From DAHVFK01 sp963755395 (lineage in GTDB: Bacteria > Pseudomonadota > Gammaproteobacteria > Burkholderiales > SG8-39): a stretch of DNA of 64,000 nucleotides. The notes under the pieces were generated by a model that saw only the letters and a program-made list of their open reading frames with translations, ran no database searches and was not told the origin of the DNA. This document shows, piece by piece, positions 25,204 through 37,206 of the stretch. Position 1 is the stretch's first letter, and every line of letters begins with the position of its first letter. Position numbers and translations under genes: made by a program. The DNA lies in assembly GCA_963755395.1 (NCBI GenBank), contig CAVWJJ010000004.1, positions 186,001 to 250,000 of the forward strand. Direction: 5' to 3'.

Positions 25204-27338
25204 GAGCGCTGTTGATCATCGGGGCCGCGCTTGCCGGGGTGCTGATGTTTCTGCTCGCTACCGCGAGCGCAAACACATCTCTGTTCGAACAGCACTACCC
25301 GATTTTGCTGGCGTTGAACGCGGCACTCGCGGGTCTGCTGGCTGTACTGGTTACGTATCAGCTCGTTGCCCTGGCGCGCAAGTATCGCCGTCGCGTTTTT
25401 GGGTCGCGATTGACGCTTCGATTTCTGGTTCTATTCGCAATGATGGCCGTCGCCCCCGGATTGCTCGTGTATACGGTGTCGGTACAGTTCCTGAGCAAGA
25501 GTATCGAATCGTGGTTCGACGTCAAGGTAGATGCAGCGTTGGAAGGAGGGATCACCCTTGCACAGGGTGCGATCGACCAAATGCTCACCGAGATGAACGT
25601 CAAAGGGCGCGCCATGGCTCTTGAGCTCGCTGACCGGCAGCAGGCCGATCAAGTAGTGCTTCTCAATAGGCTGCGCGAACAGGCTGGGGTGCAAGAAGCA
25701 GTGATCGTTGCCGGAAACGGGCGAGTCGTGGCGACCGCAAGTGAAGACGTGAGCAAACTGTATCCGGAAGTCCCGAGCGCGCAGGCGCTGCGCCAGGCTC
25801 GCGTAAATCGCGGTTACACCGCAATCGACTCACCTCCGGGTAAACCGCTCGCACTGCGCGTTGTAGTGCCGATCAGCGCGCTCGCGCTCACTGACGAAGC
25901 ACGATACCTCCAGTTGCGACAGACGCTCCCAGAGTCTTTCACCCGCAGCGCGGAAGCCGTCGAGACGGCCTATCGCGACTACCGCGAGCTGGCACTGTCG
26001 CGGCAGGGGCTCAAGCGCATATATATCGTCACGCTCACACTGACCTTGTTAATGGGGTTGTTTTTCGCCATCGCCCTGGCGGTGATCCTTTCCAACAGGC
26101 TGTCCGAGCCACTCGCGAATTTGGCGCAGGCGACGCAGGCCGTGGCGCGCGGTGATTTTTCGCGCCGGGCACCGGTTACCAGTCGCGACGAACTCGGCGT
26201 GCTCACGGAGTCGTTCAACTCCATGACCCGGCAACTCGACGACGCACGCCACGTGGTCGAGACGAACCGGGTTGCGCTCGAGACCGCCAAGGCGCACCTC
26301 GAGAACATTTTAGCCAATCTCTCTGCGGGCGTGCTTGTATTCGACCGCGAGCTCCGCCTCTCGATCTTTAACCATGGTGCCGCCGCCATCCTGGGCGATG
26401 AGCTGCGCGCCATGTCGGGTAAGACGCTAGATGCTTGGCACGCCGGCTTGGATGCCTTCGCGATTCCGGTACGCGAGGCCTTTCTGGTCCACGGCCAACG
26501 CACCTGGCAGCTAGAGCTTACTCTCAAGGGCACTGGCAAGACGCTGCTGGCACGTGGTACTACACTCCGTACCGCGACCGAGGGCGGGTATGTCCTGGTG
26601 TTCGACGACATCACGCAACTGATCCAGGCCCAGCGTGCGACGGCTTGGGCGGAAGTCGGGAGGCGGCTCGCGCACGAAATAAAGAACCCCCTTACTCCGA
26701 TCCAGCTTTCGGCCGAGCGGTTGGAAATGAAGCTCGCCGGTCGGCTTCCTGCGCAGGAGGCCGAGACGCTCAAGAGGGCCACTCAAACCATCGTGAACCA
26801 GGTCGCGGCGCTCAAGGCAATGGTTGACGCGTTCCGCGATTATGCAAGGCTTCCTGCTCCCTCGCTCATCGGGCTGGATCTGAACGTCCTGGTCAGGGAG
26901 GTGCTTGCGCTCTACGAGAACTCGAGCGTGCCAATTGCAAAGCAACTGTCCCCGGCGCTAAGGCCGGTGCGCGCTGATTCGGCGCAAATCCGACAGGTAT
27001 TGCACAACCTGATTCAGAACGCGCAAGACGCGCTCGAGCAGGGGCAGGAGTCGAGCAAGCCGGCTATAGAGGTCCGCACGGAAATGCAGGGCGATCGAGT
27101 GAAGATCGCCGTGAGCGACAATGGACCCGGGTTTCCGGAAGAGATGATGACCCGCATATTCGAGCCTTACGTTACGACCAAACCGCGCGGCACGGGGCTC
27201 GGTCTGGCCGTCGTGAAGAAGATCGTCGACGAGCATCATGGCAGCATCGCGATCGAAAATCGCCCTCAGCGAGGCGCCTGCGTGAGCGTACTACTGCCGG
27301 TGATGGACGAGCAAGGCAGCGCGAGCAAGGCGGCCTGA
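25200..27338 (+). CDS. ntrY: NtrY-type transmembrane sensor histidine kinase
   Basis: 712-residue inner-membrane kinase from the ATG at 25200, which overlaps the preceding stop by 4 bp. Seen in order: three N-terminal hydrophobic segments, a periplasmic domain (about residues 110-270), another membrane segment (LTLTLLMGLFFAIALAVIL), HAMP (SNRLSEPLANLAQATQAVARGD), a PAS-like region, the dimerisation box RRLAHEIKNPLTPIQLSAE with the phospho-His, the N box NLIQNAQDALE, and G boxes DNGPGFPEE and GTGLGLAVVKK. The family is linked to nitrogen and redox control. Its cognate regulator follows after 31 bp. Confidence 0.92.
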   Translation: MRALLIIGAALAGVLMFLLATASANTSLFEQHYPILLALNAALAGLLAVLVTYQLVALARKYRRRVFGSRLTLRFLVLFAMMAVAPGLLVYTVSVQFLSKSIESWFDVKVDAALEGGITLAQGAIDQMLTEMNVKGRAMALELADRQQADQVVLLNRLREQAGVQEAVIVAGNGRVVATASEDVSKLYPEVPSAQALRQARVNRGYTAIDSPPGKPLALRVVVPISALALTDEARYLQLRQTLPESFTRSAEAVETAYRDYRELALSRQGLKRIYIVTLTLTLLMGLFFAIALAVILSNRLSEPLANLAQATQAVARGDFSRRAPVTSRDELGVLTESFNSMTRQLDDARHVVETNRVALETAKAHLENILANLSAGVLVFDRELRLSIFNHGAAAILGDELRAMSGKTLDAWHAGLDAFAIPVREAFLVHGQRTWQLELTLKGTGKTLLARGTTLRTATEGGYVLVFDDITQLIQAQRATAWAEVGRRLAHEIKNPLTPIQLSAERLEMKLAGRLPAQEAETLKRATQTIVNQVAALKAMVDAFRDYARLPAPSLIGLDLNVLVREVLALYENSSVPIAKQLSPALRPVRADSAQIRQVLHNLIQNAQDALEQGQESSKPAIEVRTEMQGDRVKIAVSDNGPGFPEEMMTRIFEPYVTTKPRGTGLGLAVVKKIVDEHHGSIAIENRPQRGACVSVLLPVMDEQGSASKAA

Positions 27339-27369
27339 AATCGGCACGCAATCAAGATATGAATTGTCC

Positions 27370-28620
27370 ATGGCGCAGATTCTGATTGTCGACGACGAGG
27401 TTGGTATTCGCGAACTCTTGTCGGAGATTCTCGCGGACGAAGGCCATCAGGTTCTTCTCGCCGAGAGTGCCGGAGCGGCGCGCGGCCTTCGGGAGCGCCA
27501 GCGGCCCGATCTAGTGCTGCTAGATATCTGGATGCCGGATACGGACGGGATCACCCTACTCAAGGAATGGGCGGCGACCGGACAGCTGACGATGCCGGTA
27601 GTTATGATGTCCGGGCACGGTACTATTGAGACCGCCGTAGAGGCGACGCGGATTGGCGCGCTCGACTTTCTTGAGAAGCCGATTGCGCTGCAGCGACTTC
27701 TGACTACCGTGAAGCGCGCGCTGCGCCAGGAGGCTGCTGCGCCACGCGAAATCTCTCTGACTACGCTTGGTCGTTCGGCGACGCTCGCGGAAGTCAAGAA
27801 GCGGCTCGGTCAAGTTGCGCAAACGACTGCGCCGCTGATGTTGCGCGGTGAGCGCGGCATGCGGGCGGAGCTCTTTGCCCGGCTGCTTGCTGCACCGGGT
27901 GCGCCGTTCATTGCTGGAGGACCTCTATTGGCAGAACCCACCAGCGAACTGCTTACCCGTGCGGCGGGGGGTGTGCTGTTCATTCCGGATTTGGCGCGTC
28001 TCGAGCGCACCGAACAAAGAGGCCTCGAATTCCTGCTCTCGCGTGCGGAAAAGCACAAGACCCGGGTTGTGTCCTTCTCGACGTTGGATGCTAGAACTCT
28101 GGCCGAAAAGCAAGACTTCGATGCTGAATTGGTGGCGAGGTTGGCTCAAGTCACCCTCAAGCTGCCGGCGTTGCGCGACTTCGCCGAGGATGTGCCAGAT
28201 CTTGCGGCGCTTATGCTTGCGCAGCTAGTGGAAGCGCGAGCCTGTCCGTCGCGCCGACTGTCTGTCGCAGCGCTGAATGCGCTGCGACATCATGCGTGGC
28301 CAGGCAACCTCGCCGAGCTTGAGAGCGTGATCACGGACCTCGCGCACACGGTGCTCGACGAGGAAATCGGGCTAGCAGATGTGGAACGCGTACTAACAAC
28401 GCGGACCGACGTGCCGGACGCGCCGCAACTGGGTCTCGATCGACCTTACCGAGAGGCGCGCGATGCCTTCGAGCGACTTTATTTCGAGCGCCTCCTGGGG
28501 CGCGAGGAAGGCAGCATGTCGCGTGTGGCGGAGCGCTCTGGACTCGAACGCACGCACTTGTACCGCAAGCTCAAAGCGCTCGGCCTGCCGGTTGGGCGGC
28601 GCGAGGACAACGGGTCATAA
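27370..28620 (+). CDS. NtrX-like response regulator with degenerate AAA+ domain
   Basis: 416 residues from the ATG at 27370 (a TTG lies 6 nt upstream). An N-terminal receiver has the acidic pair in LIVDDEVGIREL, the phospho-acceptor Asp in LVLLDIWMPDTDG, and a lysine in LDFLEKPI. The middle should be a sigma-54 AAA+ motor but is worn: the Walker A slot reads LRGERGMRAELFARLL without GK, the Walker B slot reads GGVLFIPDLARL without DE, and no GAFTGA loop is present. Later AAA+ segments remain (LRDFAEDVPDLAALML; HHAWPGNLAELESVI). A Fis-type HTH closes the protein (SRVAERSGLERTHLYRKLKALG). It probably regulates without activating sigma-54. Confidence 0.88.
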   Translation: MAQILIVDDEVGIRELLSEILADEGHQVLLAESAGAARGLRERQRPDLVLLDIWMPDTDGITLLKEWAATGQLTMPVVMMSGHGTIETAVEATRIGALDFLEKPIALQRLLTTVKRALRQEAAAPREISLTTLGRSATLAEVKKRLGQVAQTTAPLMLRGERGMRAELFARLLAAPGAPFIAGGPLLAEPTSELLTRAAGGVLFIPDLARLERTEQRGLEFLLSRAEKHKTRVVSFSTLDARTLAEKQDFDAELVARLAQVTLKLPALRDFAEDVPDLAALMLAQLVEARACPSRRLSVAALNALRHHAWPGNLAELESVITDLAHTVLDEEIGLADVERVLTTRTDVPDAPQLGLDRPYREARDAFERLYFERLLGREEGSMSRVAERSGLERTHLYRKLKALGLPVGRREDNGS

Positions 28621-28681
28621 GTCTGATGCGCGGCAACAAAGGGTCTACAATGGCGCGCCTTTCGCAGGGGAAAGTGCGGCC

Positions 28682-30055
28682 TTGAAAATAATCATACTCG
28701 GCGCTGGACAGGTTGGCGCGTCGGTTGCCGAAAGCCTCGTTTCCGAGCAAAACGACATTACGGTCGTCGATATCGACCCAACGCGATTGCGCACGCTGCA
28801 GGACAGGTTTGACTTGCGCACGCTGGTAGGGAGCGCCTCGCATCCCTCCGTCCTGGCAGAAGCGGGCGCTGCAGATGCCGACCTCTTGATCGCAGTTACG
28901 CAGTCTGACGAGACCAATCTCGTTGCCTGCAAGGTCGCCGCGCGTATGTTCAATGTTCCTCGGCGGGTGGCACGCATTCGAGCGACCGATTTTCTGAACG
29001 ACGAGAAAGTGCTCGGTCCGGAAGGCTTCGAGGTCGACCTGTCAATTTGCCCCGAGCAGGTGCTTACCGACTACATTGTCAAGCTGGTCGAGTTTCCCGA
29101 GGCATTGCAGGTGCTGGATTTCGCCGACGGCCGCGTGAGCCTCGTCGCGGTGCGCTCGTACATGGGTGGCCCGCTCGTCGGGCGTCAACTGAAGGACCTG
29201 CGGAAGCATATTCCGGGTGTCGATACCCGGGTGGTCGCTATCTTCCGCCGCGACCGCGCCATCGTTCCAGATGGCGATACCGTCATCGAGGTCGATGACG
29301 AGGTGTTCTGTCTCGCACCGGAAAAGCATATCCGCCGGGTTATGCGTGAGTTGCGCCGCATGGACCGTCCGGTCAAGCGCGTGATGGTCGCGGGGGGAGG
29401 CAACATCGGGTTGCGCCTAGCCCGAGCGCTCGAGAACGACTACTCGGTGCGTGTCGTCGAACACAACAAGCGCCGCTGCGAAATGCTCGCCGCCAAGGTC
29501 AACCGTGCTTTGGTACTCAACGGTGATGCTACCGATGAAGAGCTGCTCGAGCAGGAGAATATCGCCGAGATGGACCTGTTCGTGGCCGTTACCAACGACG
29601 ACGAACACAACATCATGAGCGCACTGCTGGCTAAGCGCATGGGCGCGCGGCGCGTTGTAGCGCTGATCAATCGCCGTTCGTATGTGGATCTTCTGCAGAG
29701 CGGCGAGATCGACATTGCAATCTCGCCAGCCCAGGCGACCATCGGTAAGTTGCTGGCACACGTACGACGCGGCGACGTGGTCTCGGTCCACAGCCTGCGG
29801 CGGGGGGCGGCCGAGGCGCTCGAGGCCGTGGTGCACGGCGATCGCGAATCCTGCCGCGTCACAGGTCGGCGGATTGACGAGATCGATCTTCCCGCGGGAA
29901 CGACCATTGGCGCGCTGGTGCGCGGAGACGAGGTGATCATGGCGCACCACGACTCTGTCATCCAGGCCGAAGACCACGTGATCGTCTTCGTGGCCGATAA
30001 GAAGACGCTGCCGCGAGTGGAGAAGTTGTTCCAGGTCGGCGTCCGGTTTCTCTAA
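28682..30055 (+). CDS. trkA: Trk potassium uptake regulatory subunit TrkA
   Basis: Cytosolic NAD(H)-binding gating subunit of the Trk K+ system. The TTG at 28682 gives the family's start (KIIILGAGQVGASVAESL) and 457 residues, almost the E. coli length; AGGGGA precedes it. Two RCK units are seen, each with a Rossmann core (ILGAGQVGASVAE; VAGGGNIGLRLAR) and a TrkA-C region. The frame is open upstream to 28463, inside the regulator gene, which I reject. trkH follows after 16 bp. Confidence 0.95.
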   Translation: MKIIILGAGQVGASVAESLVSEQNDITVVDIDPTRLRTLQDRFDLRTLVGSASHPSVLAEAGAADADLLIAVTQSDETNLVACKVAARMFNVPRRVARIRATDFLNDEKVLGPEGFEVDLSICPEQVLTDYIVKLVEFPEALQVLDFADGRVSLVAVRSYMGGPLVGRQLKDLRKHIPGVDTRVVAIFRRDRAIVPDGDTVIEVDDEVFCLAPEKHIRRVMRELRRMDRPVKRVMVAGGGNIGLRLARALENDYSVRVVEHNKRRCEMLAAKVNRALVLNGDATDEELLEQENIAEMDLFVAVTNDDEHNIMSALLAKRMGARRVVALINRRSYVDLLQSGEIDIAISPAQATIGKLLAHVRRGDVVSVHSLRRGAAEALEAVVHGDRESCRVTGRRIDEIDLPAGTTIGALVRGDEVIMAHHDSVIQAEDHVIVFVADKKTLPRVEKLFQVGVRFL

Positions 30056-30071
30056 CGCCAGGCGCGCGGCA

Positions 30072-31529
30072 ATGGGAAGGTTCAATGCCGTCCTGAACCT
30101 GCTTTCGGTTGTGGTAATCATCTTTGCCGCCACCATGCTCGTGCCGCTCGGCTTGTCGTTGCACCTTGCGGACGGGGCGGAGCAGGCCTACGACAGCGCG
30201 ATTTTGGCTACGGCGCTGGCCGGTGGGCTGGGCTGGGTCGCGACACGCGGCCGGCAGCGCGAGCTGCAGGCGCGTGACGGTTTTCTGCTGGTTACTCTCG
30301 CCTGGACGGTGCTACCCGCGTTTGGCGCGCTGCCGTTGTTGGCCTACCTGCCGAAGCTCTCCTTTACCGAAGCATATTTCGAAGCCATGTCAGGCCTGAC
30401 AACCACGGGCGCGACGGTGCTTACCGGGCTCGACCGCTTGCCGCCGTCGATCAACTTCTGGCGCTGCGAGCTGCAATGGCTGGGGGGCATGGGGATCCTG
30501 GTGCTGGTGGTCGCGATCCTGCCACTTCTAGGGGTGGGCGGACGGCAGATCCTGAAGGCCGAGACGCCGGGGCCAATGAAGGATACAAAGCTCACGCCGC
30601 GCATTACCGAAACCGCCAAGGGGCTGTGGGGCGTGTACGGCCTGCTAACGCTCGCGTGCGCACTCGCGATGCACTGGGCAGGGATGAGCTGGTTGGATGC
30701 GGTGATGCACGCCTTTACCACCATGAGTACGGGCGGGTTTTCTTCCTACGACGCGAGTTTTGCGCACTGGAACTCTCCCGCGATCGAGGCCGTGACGATC
30801 GTCTTCATGCTGATCGCCGGCATCAATTTTGCGACCCATTTTCAAGTGCTTCGGAAGCGCAGCCTGAAGCCCTACCGCCAGGATCCGGAGGTCGGCGTGT
30901 TCCTTGCGGTAATCGCAGTAAGCATCGTCGGTATCACGCTTTTCCTGCTGGCAAAGGGCGTTTACCGGGATTTTTGGGTTGCGCTTCGGTATACGGCGTT
31001 CAATCTTGTGTCGGTCGCCACCTCGACCGGGTATGCCAACACAAACTTCGGTGTCTGGCCGCTGTTCGCGCCGCTGTGGATGTTGTTTCTGGTTTCGTTC
31101 GCCAGCTGCTCGGGATCGACCGGTGGCGGCATCAAGCTGGTACGCGCGATGCTAATGTTCAAGCAGGCGTTCCGCGAGCTCGCCCGCATCGTCCATCCGC
31201 GCGCCTACATTCCGGTCAAGCTCGGTGGCCACCCGATCGAAAACAACATCATCTTCGCCGTGCTCGCCTTTATGCTCGTCTACGGCGGCACGATAAGCGT
31301 GATAACGATGCTCCTTGCCGCGACGGGCCTGGATTTTGTCACCGCTTTTTCCGCCGTGGTGGCCTGTATCAACAACCTCGGCCCGGGTCTCGGACAGGTT
31401 GGACCGGCAACCAATTTCGCCTTGCTGGACGATTTCCAGACTTGGTTGTGCTCGGCCGCCATGCTGCTGGGGCGGCTCGAGCTGCTGACCGTGCTGGTGC
31501 TGCTGACGCCCGCGTTCTGGCGCAAGTGA
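30072..31529 (+). CDS. trkH: Trk potassium transporter subunit TrkH
   Basis: Pore-forming K+ uptake protein, 485 residues, polytopic inner-membrane. Four repeated pore regions are visible around SGLTTTGATVL, TMSTGGFSS, SVATSTGYANTNFG and INNLGPGLGQVGP. SGSTGGGIKLVRAMLM lies just before the last repeat. Co-transcribed with trkA and overlapping the next small gene by 4 bp. Confidence 0.97.
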   Translation: MGRFNAVLNLLSVVVIIFAATMLVPLGLSLHLADGAEQAYDSAILATALAGGLGWVATRGRQRELQARDGFLLVTLAWTVLPAFGALPLLAYLPKLSFTEAYFEAMSGLTTTGATVLTGLDRLPPSINFWRCELQWLGGMGILVLVVAILPLLGVGGRQILKAETPGPMKDTKLTPRITETAKGLWGVYGLLTLACALAMHWAGMSWLDAVMHAFTTMSTGGFSSYDASFAHWNSPAIEAVTIVFMLIAGINFATHFQVLRKRSLKPYRQDPEVGVFLAVIAVSIVGITLFLLAKGVYRDFWVALRYTAFNLVSVATSTGYANTNFGVWPLFAPLWMLFLVSFASCSGSTGGGIKLVRAMLMFKQAFRELARIVHPRAYIPVKLGGHPIENNIIFAVLAFMLVYGGTISVITMLLAATGLDFVTAFSAVVACINNLGPGLGQVGPATNFALLDDFQTWLCSAAMLLGRLELLTVLVLLTPAFWRK

Positions 31530-31858
31530 CGCGCACGCCTGTGCACATTGTGACGGGTGCGCCAAGTGCAACACGCGCCCTGGTCGAGCGACTGCTGGCA
31601 GCGCGCCCGGGCTGGGCGAAGCTCGCCTCAATCGGATGTCCGTGCTGTACCGGCCGCGTGGAGACCCAGATTGCACTCACGCGCCTGCTGCGCGACGCCA
31701 GACCTGGACGCGTGCTGCTCGAACTGGCGGATGAGCAGCATCTGGCAGGATTACAGCGGGCGCTCGGCGAGTGGCCGCTCGCACGCTATATCGAGTCCGG
31801 CCGGGTCATTCGCGTGCCGCGCGATTGGGCGTTAGCACCCGAGGCTTTAGGCGCGTAG
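31526..31858 (+). CDS. Small protein with a CobW/G3E-like CPCC motif
   Basis: 110 residues, GTG start overlapping the trkH stop (GTGA). The N-terminus HIVTGAPSATRALVERLL occupies the place of a P-loop but lacks the Lys and Ser/Thr of Walker A. It is followed by IGCPCCTGRVETQIALTRLL, very like the GCxCC metal-binding segment of COG0523 (CobW/YjiA/ZigA) GTPases, then RPGRVLLEL. The rest of a GTPase (G3-G4, C-terminal domain) is absent. It may be a stripped COG0523 relative that binds metal through CPCC but not GTP (inference). Function unknown. It ends 12 bp inside the convergent DUF423 gene. Confidence 0.7.
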   Translation: MTRTPVHIVTGAPSATRALVERLLAARPGWAKLASIGCPCCTGRVETQIALTRLLRDARPGRVLLELADEQHLAGLQRALGEWPLARYIESGRVIRVPRDWALAPEALGA

Positions 31859-32227
31859 TACAGCCACGACCAGCGCTAGCCAACCGAGGATGAAGGCTAT
31901 GCCGCCAAGCGGCGTCACCGCACCTAACCACTTCGACCCGGTGAGCGCCAGCAGATAGAGGCTGCCGCAGAAAAGGATAATACCCCCCGTCAGCAGCCAA
32001 CCGGCGGTACGCAGCCAGCCTGCCTCCGGGGAAAGCTGCAGGGCGAGGCCGACAGCGAGCACCCCGAGTGCATGCCAGAAGTGGTATTGCACTGCCGTGT
32101 GGTAAACCTCCAGCATGTCCGCCGGCAGCCGCGCCTTCAGCGCATGCGCGCCGAACGCTCCCAATACCACCGCGAGGGCCGCCATAGCGGCCCCGATTGC
32201 GACAAACAGCTTCGCCCCGCCGCTCAT
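31847..32227 (-). CDS. DUF423 family membrane protein
   Basis: 126-residue inner-membrane protein with about four hydrophobic helices. The opening FVAIGAAMAALAVVLGAFGAHAL and the HTAVQYHFWHALGVL segment are typical of DUF423 (YgdD/YwdK). Function unknown. Converges with the CobW-like gene (12-bp overlap) and follows the bTHX gene by 17 bp. Confidence 0.88.
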   Translation of the reverse strand: MSGGAKLFVAIGAAMAALAVVLGAFGAHALKARLPADMLEVYHTAVQYHFWHALGVLAVGLALQLSPEAGWLRTAGWLLTGGIILFCGSLYLLALTGSKWLGAVTPLGGIAFILGWLALVVAVLRA

Positions 32228-32244
32228 GCGCTAGGGCTGACGAC

Positions 32245-32340
32245 CTAGCTGCCCTTCTTCTTCGTGCGCTGCGGGCGCTTCTTACCGTAGCTGCCCTTGT
32301 ATATTTTGCCGCGCCGCGTGCGCTTGTCACCCTTGCCCAT
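32245..32340 (-). CDS. 30S ribosomal protein bTHX
   Basis: 31-residue, strongly basic protein starting MGKGDKRTRRGKIYKGSYG and ending in TKKKGS. This matches the Thx small-subunit peptide that sits at the top of the 30S head in Thermus and is found in many betaproteobacteria. Too short for routine gene finders. Located between metH (43 bp away) and the DUF423 gene, same strand as both. Confidence 0.85.
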   Translation of the reverse strand: MGKGDKRTRRGKIYKGSYGKKRPQRTKKKGS

Positions 32341-32383
32341 GGTCATGCTCCGCGATGATGAAGATTACGTTGCCGAATTATAG

Positions 32384-36112
<3,729 letters not shown>

Positions 36113-36122
36113 GTCCTGTCCG

Positions 36123-36166
36123 AAAAACAAAAAAGGCCCGTTCAGCTTTCGCAGGAAACGGGCCTT
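36123..36166 (-). terminator. Strong intrinsic terminator in the metH leader (putative attenuator)
   Basis: Read on the minus strand: a perfect 10-bp stem AAGGCCCGTT / AACGGGCCTT (36166-36157 with 36142-36133), a 14-nt loop, then TTTTTTGTTTTT. It ends about 11 bp before the metH ATG, and no minus-strand gene lies upstream for it to terminate. The loop sequence AAGCTGAAC (36148-36140) has a perfect 9-nt complement in the leader at 36246-36238, extendable by five pairs including one G-U across a 2-nt bulge. No riboswitch class that I know is recognisable. Confidence 0.75.
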
Positions 36167-36267
36167 CGTCGTCGGGGCGGCACGCGTCTCTTTAGCAGCA
36201 TTTCTTTGTCGTCGCCGTTCGGCGATTCGGCGCCCGCAAGCTGAACATCAAATCGGCGCTGACTGAC

Positions 36268-36297
36268 AGTTTGCCTGCCGAAGCCCTGATCTGTCAA
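36268..36297 (-). promoter_or_regulatory. Possible metH promoter
   Basis: Minus strand: a perfect -35 TTGACA (36297-36292), an 18-nt spacer and a weak -10 CAAACT (36273-36268). If used, it makes a leader of roughly 150 nt that contains both the anti-terminator-like segment and the terminator. The poor -10 keeps confidence low. Confidence 0.4.
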
Positions 36298-36316
36298 CCA
36301 CTTGCGTGTGCAGGGG

Positions 36317-36322
36317 TATAAT
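36317..36322 (+). promoter_or_regulatory. -10 box for the rhodanese-thioesterase-hemerythrin run
   Basis: Perfect TATAAT on the plus strand, 25 bp before the rhodanese ATG at 36348. No convincing -35 at 17 bp (TCAACC at 36294-36299). It is back to back with the putative metH promoter. Confidence 0.45.
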
Positions 36323-36347
36323 CCGACCCGGAGAATGAGCACCCACC

Positions 36348-36743
36348 ATGCAGCACCTCGAACCCAAGCAAGCCTACGAGTTTCTTCATCGGAATTCCGA
36401 TGCGCTGTTCATCGATTGCCGCAGTGAGATGGAGTACCTTTTTGTCGGGCATCCGGTCGGGGCACTGCACGTGGCCTGGAACGACGGCCCGGACTGGGAG
36501 GTCAATCCGCACTTCGTCGGTCAAGTGAAGAAGCTCGCCGGCACCAACCATACGATGCGCCCGATCCTTCTCATTTGCCGCAGCGGAAATCGCTCGCAGG
36601 AGGCAGGCGAGGCGCTCGAACGCGCCGGATTCACGAAGATCTACAACGTCGTGCACGGCTTTGAGGGCGAACTCAACGATCGGCATCAGCGCAATGTGAC
36701 CGCAGGCTGGCGCTTCGAGGGTTTGCCGTGGGAGCAATGCTGA
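36348..36743 (+). CDS. Rhodanese-like domain protein
   Basis: Single-domain sulfurtransferase fold, 131 residues, cytosolic (no signal peptide). The active-site loop CRSGNRS with the catalytic cysteine is at about residues 89-95; FIDCRSEMEYLFVGHPVGALHV matches the N-terminal rhodanese motif. Substrate unknown. Followed after 4 bp by a thioesterase gene, so probably co-transcribed. Confidence 0.9.
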   Translation: MQHLEPKQAYEFLHRNSDALFIDCRSEMEYLFVGHPVGALHVAWNDGPDWEVNPHFVGQVKKLAGTNHTMRPILLICRSGNRSQEAGEALERAGFTKIYNVVHGFEGELNDRHQRNVTAGWRFEGLPWEQC

Positions 36744-36747
36744 CCCC

Positions 36748-37197
36748 GTGACGACGCTCGAAGCCGAGTTCAAGTCGATCGAAGGCAAGTTCGCCTGCGA
36801 AGTCCACTGGGGCGACTGCGACCCCGCAGGCATCATCTTCTATCCAACCTATTTTCGCTGGTTCGACGCCGCGACCTGGAACTTTTTCGCGCAGGTAGGC
36901 TACGACGTGAAGCGCATGCGCGCCGAGGACCTGGCGATGCCGTTGGTCGCGGCGAATTGCGAGTTCCGTGCCTCGCCGGTGCACGGCGACCGCTGCGAAG
37001 TGCTGTCGCGTGTGCTGCGCTGGGGAGGCAAGTCATTCGTGCTATTGCATCGCGTGATGCGCGACGACGGCACACTGCTCGCCGAGGGATCCGAAACCCG
37101 GGTCTGGACGCGCCGGGTCGGTGGTCCGGGGGGGGCGATGAAGGGTCAGCTGATCGGCGAGGAGCTGAAAATGCTGTTTCGCGCCCATCAACTCTAG
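36748..37197 (+). CDS. 4-hydroxybenzoyl-CoA thioesterase family protein
   Basis: Hot-dog fold acyl/aryl-CoA thioesterase, 149 residues, GTG start 4 bp after the rhodanese stop. The catalytic segment WGDCDPAGIIFYPTYFRWFD (about residues 20-39) is the 4-HBT signature with its conserved Asp. An aryl-CoA substrate is suggested by the nearby CoA-ligase and beta-oxidation-type genes (inference). General housekeeping YbgC-like use is the alternative. Confidence 0.88.
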   Translation: MTTLEAEFKSIEGKFACEVHWGDCDPAGIIFYPTYFRWFDAATWNFFAQVGYDVKRMRAEDLAMPLVAANCEFRASPVHGDRCEVLSRVLRWGGKSFVLLHRVMRDDGTLLAEGSETRVWTRRVGGPGGAMKGQLIGEELKMLFRAHQL

Positions 37198-37206
37198 ATA
37201 TCGGCC

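Noticed and set aside
30476..31525. Long plus-strand frame through trkH leading into the CobW-like gene
   Set aside because: It is the shadow frame of trkH; only the part after the GTG at 31526 shows a protein-like pattern.
36113..36347. SAH, SAM or cobalamin riboswitch before metH
   Set aside because: I looked for the conserved cores of these classes and could not fit any; only the terminator and the complementary segment are supported.
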